From Candidatus Peribacteria bacterium (GTDB taxonomy: Bacteria; Patescibacteriota; Gracilibacteria; Peribacterales; Peribacteraceae), in NCBI GenBank assembly GCA_943357915.1, contig CALRGQ010000010.1:1-34881 (forward strand): a stretch of DNA of 34,881 nucleotides, read 5' to 3'. The translations under genes and the position numbers were made by a program. Numbering within the stretch: position 1 is the stretch's first letter; the number at the start of each line of letters is the position of its first letter. Under the pieces are notes generated by a model that was not told the origin of the DNA, made no database searches, and saw only the letters and a program-made list of their open reading frames with translations. Shown piece after piece: positions 32,258 to 34,881 of the stretch.

Positions 32258-33940
32258 ATGACAAGTAATACGTGTGCCAACGGCTGGTGTCATCAATCCT
32301 TTGAAGTAACCGACGAGGATTTGGTCTTTTTCAGTAAAGTTTCACCAGTATTTGGAGGAAAAAAGTATGCGGTTCCCCCGCCGACGCTATGCCCCAACTG
32401 CCGACAACAGAAGAGACTCGCCTGGCGCAATGAGAGATCACTGCACAAGCGAGCGTGTGATCTCACGGGGAAATCGATCGTGTCACTCTACAGTACCGAT
32501 GCTGCCTTCACAGTCTATGCACAGGATGTGTGGTGGGGAGACTCATGGGATGCCCTGAGCTTCGGGCGCGATATCGATCTTAATCGACCGTTCTTTGAAC
32601 AGTTTGCAGAACTCATGAAGATAGTCCCGCACATGGGCATGTTCATTTCGCACGGGGAAAATAGCGATTACTGTCCGTATTCCACAGATTACAAAGACTC
32701 GTACATGTGTATATCGGGCAGGAAGGGTGAGAATATCTACTATTCGTTCATGCTCAACGATTCGCGTGATTGCATGGATTGTTACGCGTGTCCGCAATCC
32801 GAACTGTGCTATGAATGCGTGAACTGCGTCCATGTCTACAACACGATCCACTGCATCGAATGCAAAAATTCCAATGATCTGGCGTTCTGTATGAATTGTG
32901 AAAGCTGTCAAAATTGCATCGGATGCTACGGATTGCGCCAGCAGAAATTTCACGTATTCAATAAGTCAGTCAGTGAAGAAGAGTATCATCGTCTGAATCT
33001 TGAGTTACGCATAAGCTCATCTGCACTGCAGGAATTTAAAAAGAAAGCTCTCGCCTTCTTCCTGGGATTCCCACGCAGAAACGCGCAGATGATCAATACC
33101 GAACATTCCTCGGGAGACTATCTCGTCAATTGTAGTAACGCATACTGCTGCTTTCTGAGTGAAGATCTGCAGGATTGCGCCTATGTCTGGAACACGCCAC
33201 ATTCAAAAGACTGCGCTGATATCAATTACTCCTCCAAAACACAGCTGATCTATAACGCCATGAGCAACGTGAATTCGTATGCTTGTATCGGTTGTATGGG
33301 CAGCTGGGATATGAAGAATAGCTTGTACTGCTTTCAGTCATTTTACAGTTCTGATCTCTTTGGATGCATCGGGCTCAAGCATAAGAAATACTGCATTCTG
33401 AACAAGGAATACACGAAAGAAGATTACGAAACTCTGGTACCCAAGATCATCGACATGATGCAGAAGAACGGCGAATGGGGCGAATTCTTCCCCTTACAAC
33501 TCTCACCATTCGCATACAACGAAAGTATAGCTCACGAATTTTTCCCGCTAAGCAAAGTACAAGCCGAAGAGCTGGGACTGTCCTGGGAAGAGCACGTGGA
33601 ATCGGTGTCCGGAACAACGAAAACCATTCCCGCTGACCGCCTGCCCGACTCTATCCGTGATATTCCCGATGACATCGTCAACTGGGGCATTCAATGTGAG
33701 ACCACTGGACGCATTTTTCGCATCGTCGCCCAAGAATTACGATTCTACCGGGAAAGGAACGTACCGGTTCCACATCTACATCCTCATGAGAGACACAGAA
33801 AACGGTTGCGATTCATCAATCCCCGCAAACTGTGGGATCGCGAATGTGCCAAATGCCAGAAACCGATCTCGACGAGTTATGCACCCGAACGGCGGGAGAT
33901 TGTATATTGCGAACGTTGTTATCTCGAAACCGTATATTGA
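32258..33940 (+). CDS. Cys-rich zinc-ribbon protein, copy 4
   Basis: A 560-aa family member, function unknown. The N-terminus has the CANGWC ribbon (TCANGWCHQSFEVTDEDLVFF, CPNCRQQKRLAWRNE), as in copies 2 and 5. It has a Cys-ladder ending in CIGCYGLRQQKFHVFNKSVSEEEYH and a second ending in LFGCIGLKHKKYCILNKEYTKEDYE. GEWGEFFPLQLSPFAYNES and a C-terminal CAKC...CERC ribbon ending in ETVY follow. It lies 25 bp after copy 3 and is probably cotranscribed with it. No leaderless hexamer is obvious before its ATG, in line with an internal operon position. Confidence 0.8.
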   Translation: MTSNTCANGWCHQSFEVTDEDLVFFSKVSPVFGGKKYAVPPPTLCPNCRQQKRLAWRNERSLHKRACDLTGKSIVSLYSTDAAFTVYAQDVWWGDSWDALSFGRDIDLNRPFFEQFAELMKIVPHMGMFISHGENSDYCPYSTDYKDSYMCISGRKGENIYYSFMLNDSRDCMDCYACPQSELCYECVNCVHVYNTIHCIECKNSNDLAFCMNCESCQNCIGCYGLRQQKFHVFNKSVSEEEYHRLNLELRISSSALQEFKKKALAFFLGFPRRNAQMINTEHSSGDYLVNCSNAYCCFLSEDLQDCAYVWNTPHSKDCADINYSSKTQLIYNAMSNVNSYACIGCMGSWDMKNSLYCFQSFYSSDLFGCIGLKHKKYCILNKEYTKEDYETLVPKIIDMMQKNGEWGEFFPLQLSPFAYNESIAHEFFPLSKVQAEELGLSWEEHVESVSGTTKTIPADRLPDSIRDIPDDIVNWGIQCETTGRIFRIVAQELRFYRERNVPVPHLHPHERHRKRLRFINPRKLWDRECAKCQKPISTSYAPERREIVYCERCYLETVY

Positions 33941-33946
33941 ATGTGC

Positions 33947-33975
33947 TTGCTCTCATATTACACTCATAGTACAAT
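33947..33975 (+). promoter_or_regulatory. Sigma70-like promoter of the toxin-antitoxin pair
   Basis: TTGCTC (33947-33952), a 17-bp spacer and TACAAT (33970-33975) predict a start near 33982, giving a 30-nt leader before ATG 34012. This gene pair therefore does have a leader, unlike most genes here. Confidence 0.5.
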
Positions 33976-34011
33976 AAAGACAGTGATTGTTACTTTTTAC
34001 CACTCAGTGCT

Positions 34012-34344
34012 ATGGCATCCTCTATCCGCATCACACTCACGCCCAAGATCGAGCGGGTTCTGAAAGAGCTCCAAGAAGAGCGCTTTGGTCTGCTGGAACC
34101 TGCGGAGATCATTCGTGCCATTCTTTCGGAGTATGACGCTTTCCGGCAACAACGTCGGTCATCAGCTCTCCCTGGGTGGATGACAAATCCGGAGTGGAGA
34201 GCATTCCAAGCTTGGGAAGCGTCTTTGCCCATCACAGAACTCTCTAAAGAGCAGTGGCAAGGCATTGATACGGCTAGACAAGAGGAAGGAGTTTCTCTGC
34301 CCCGAACTGAACTTTGGAAGAATATCCCACCACGTCGGGTATGA
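34012..34344 (+). CDS. Putative antitoxin
   Basis: A 110-aa protein. The N-terminal half (IRITLTPKIERVLKELQEERFGLLEPAEIIRAILSEYDAF) fits a ribbon-helix-helix-like DNA-binding fold: a short strand and two helices. The second half has Trp-rich, probably flexible segments (GWMTNPEWRAFQAWEASL and ELSKEQWQG) that could wrap the toxin. It overlaps the downstream RelE-like gene by 4 bp (ATGA), the usual arrangement of antitoxin then toxin. The identification rests mainly on this context. Confidence 0.65.
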   Translation: MASSIRITLTPKIERVLKELQEERFGLLEPAEIIRAILSEYDAFRQQRRSSALPGWMTNPEWRAFQAWEASLPITELSKEQWQGIDTARQEEGVSLPRTELWKNIPPRRV

Positions 34345-34637
34345 CCTACACGCTCATCTACAAACCGCGCTTCATTCGCCGCTTGCGTGATCTGGTGGCT
34401 GCGGATCGCTCATTACGTGCACGTATTGATAAAACACTCGGTCAGTTGGAAAAGAACCCCATGCATCCGGGTCTTCGTACCCATAAAATCACCCGCGTTA
34501 CGGGTGAAAATGCCTTTGCAGCCCGCGTTACTGGAGACCTGCGGATCATCTGGGAATTCAACGAACAGCAAGCATATCTGCTCGACATTCTGGACATGGG
34601 AGGTCACGAGGGGGGCAAGAAAGTTTATCGTCGATGA
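34341..34637 (+). CDS. RelE/ParE-superfamily toxin-like protein
   Basis: A 98-aa protein. YTLIYKPRFIRRLRDLV at the start, the helices around RARIDKTLGQLEKNPMHPGLRTHKI, and strands AFAARVTGDLRIIWEFNEQQAYLLDILDMGGHE at the end fit the RelE/YoeB fold. The Arg in GDLRIIWEF and the His near the C-terminus (GGHE) agree with residues used by ribosome-dependent RelE-like RNases. RelE-type toxins cleave mRNA in the ribosome and ParE-type poison gyrase; the choice is not certain, though the RIIWEF-like strand favours RelE. ATG 34341 is chosen by the 4-bp overlap with the antitoxin. Confidence 0.75.
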   Translation: MTYTLIYKPRFIRRLRDLVAADRSLRARIDKTLGQLEKNPMHPGLRTHKITRVTGENAFAARVTGDLRIIWEFNEQQAYLLDILDMGGHEGGKKVYRR

Positions 34638-34662
34638 TTGCCAAAACTGGTAGCATACTTTC

Positions 34663-34782
34663 ATGCACAAAACCTGTGCCAACGGCTGGTGCAAAGAACC
34701 TTTCGAGATCACCGACGATGATCTCGCATTTTATGGCTTAATGGAAGTTTTTGGGGGCTACTTTCCTCGTAAAAGCTCCTGA
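34663..34782 (+). pseudogene. Cys-rich family copy 5, truncated by an insertion sequence
   Basis: The first 24 codons (TCANGWCKEPFEITDDDLAFY) match the N-terminus of copy 2 almost base for base up to about 34735. The rest of the family protein is missing: the frame runs into insertion-sequence DNA and stops at TGA 34780-34782 (MEVFGGYFPRKSS tail). A CATACT hexamer lies just upstream (34654-34659). It is the clearest sign of insertional disruption in the window. Confidence 0.8.
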
Positions 34783-34881
34783 ATCAACTTTTGTTTGCGA
34801 TCAATTCTGAGTCCTGGATGGACGTTGATTTTCTTCTTGAGATGGGTGAAGGAACCTTCGAGAGAATTGGTGGTATTTGGC
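34736..34881. mobile_element. End of an insertion sequence, continuing past the window
   Basis: The left boundary is set by loss of homology to copy 2 after TTTTATG (34729-34735). The presumed terminal repeat starts with GGCTTAATGGAAG, and the end of a transposase gene lies 22 bp inside. The other end, and so the target duplication, is outside the window. Confidence 0.7.
34758..34881 (-). CDS. Transposase, C-terminal part (partial)
   Basis: Only the last 40 codons plus the stop are in the window; the gene continues beyond base 34881. Read on the minus strand they give NTTNSLEGSFTHLKKKINVH and then a basic segment with PGLRIDRKQKLIQELL. The N-T-N-S-[LI]-E-G core followed by HLK and HxGL is typical of the C-terminal end of DDE transposases of the IS256/IS1595-like (MULE-related) groups. 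The Glu in SLEG may be the catalytic Glu of the DDE triad (inference). The exact family cannot be settled from this fragment. The stop is 22 bp from the element end. Confidence 0.75.
   Translation of the reverse strand, partial: PNTTNSLEGSFTHLKKKINVHPGLRIDRKQKLIQELLRGK

Noticed and set aside
1-34881. TGA recoded as glycine (Gracilibacteria/Absconditabacteria)
   Set aside because: Conserved proteins end at TGA where their families end, for example both 4-bp ATGA overlaps and Cys-rich copies ending in VY-TGA.

Overview
The window looks like part of the chromosome of an uncultivated bacterium of the Candidate Phyla Radiation (Patescibacteria), most like the Peregrinibacteria/Peribacteria. This placement is inference from gene content: several paralogues of a large Cys-rich zinc-ribbon protein family, a two-subunit 2-oxoacid:acceptor oxidoreductase beside a flavodoxin, compact intergenic regions, dispersed palindromic repeats and short heptanucleotide tracts. 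TGA acts as an ordinary stop codon, which argues against the Gracilibacteria and Absconditabacteria, where TGA encodes glycine. Classical Shine-Dalgarno sites are nearly absent. Many genes instead carry a TANNNT (-10 like) hexamer whose last base lies about 7 to 11 nt before the ATG, so leaderless or near-leaderless mRNAs appear to be the rule.

Layout. 0-2 kb holds a Cys-rich zinc-ribbon protein. 2-7.8 kb holds a patatin-like lipase, an SRPBCC protein, a membrane glycosyltransferase, trpS, an RluA-type pseudouridine synthase and a YdjC/ChbG-type deacetylase. A tRNA-Val(CAC) lies at 7968-8044, followed by two unrecognised genes (8068-10120). 10.2-13.5 kb is an energy module: flavodoxin, fused gamma-alpha and beta subunits of a 2-oxoacid oxidoreductase. 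On the other strand follow dcd-pdxS-pdxT. 15.9-25.8 kb carries an unknown protein, a DM13 lipoprotein, a DsbA-like lipoprotein, dnaX, 5-formyl-THF cyclo-ligase, a secreted NHL beta-propeller, glyA, and a diacylglycerol kinase/uppP pair that would supply undecaprenyl phosphate. 25.9-27.7 kb holds an SLH/Calx-beta surface protein and a CsaA-like protein. 27.8-34.9 kb is an accessory region built around the Cys-rich family: three complete copies, a 3'-end remnant, and a fifth copy cut by an insertion sequence, interleaved with a TrmB-type regulator and a RelE-like toxin-antitoxin pair.

The most unusual points are: (i) the expanded Cys-rich family, whose members have two similar Cys-ladder halves between terminal zinc ribbons, with its regulator, remnant and IS-truncated copy; (ii) a GC-rich palindromic repeat inserted in frame into pdxT just before the catalytic Cys; (iii) heptanucleotide repeat tracts upstream of several genes and inside one oxidoreductase gene; (iv) the systematic leaderless promoter geometry; (v) a DnaX without its zinc-module cysteines. 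No CRISPR array, rRNA or replication origin was seen.
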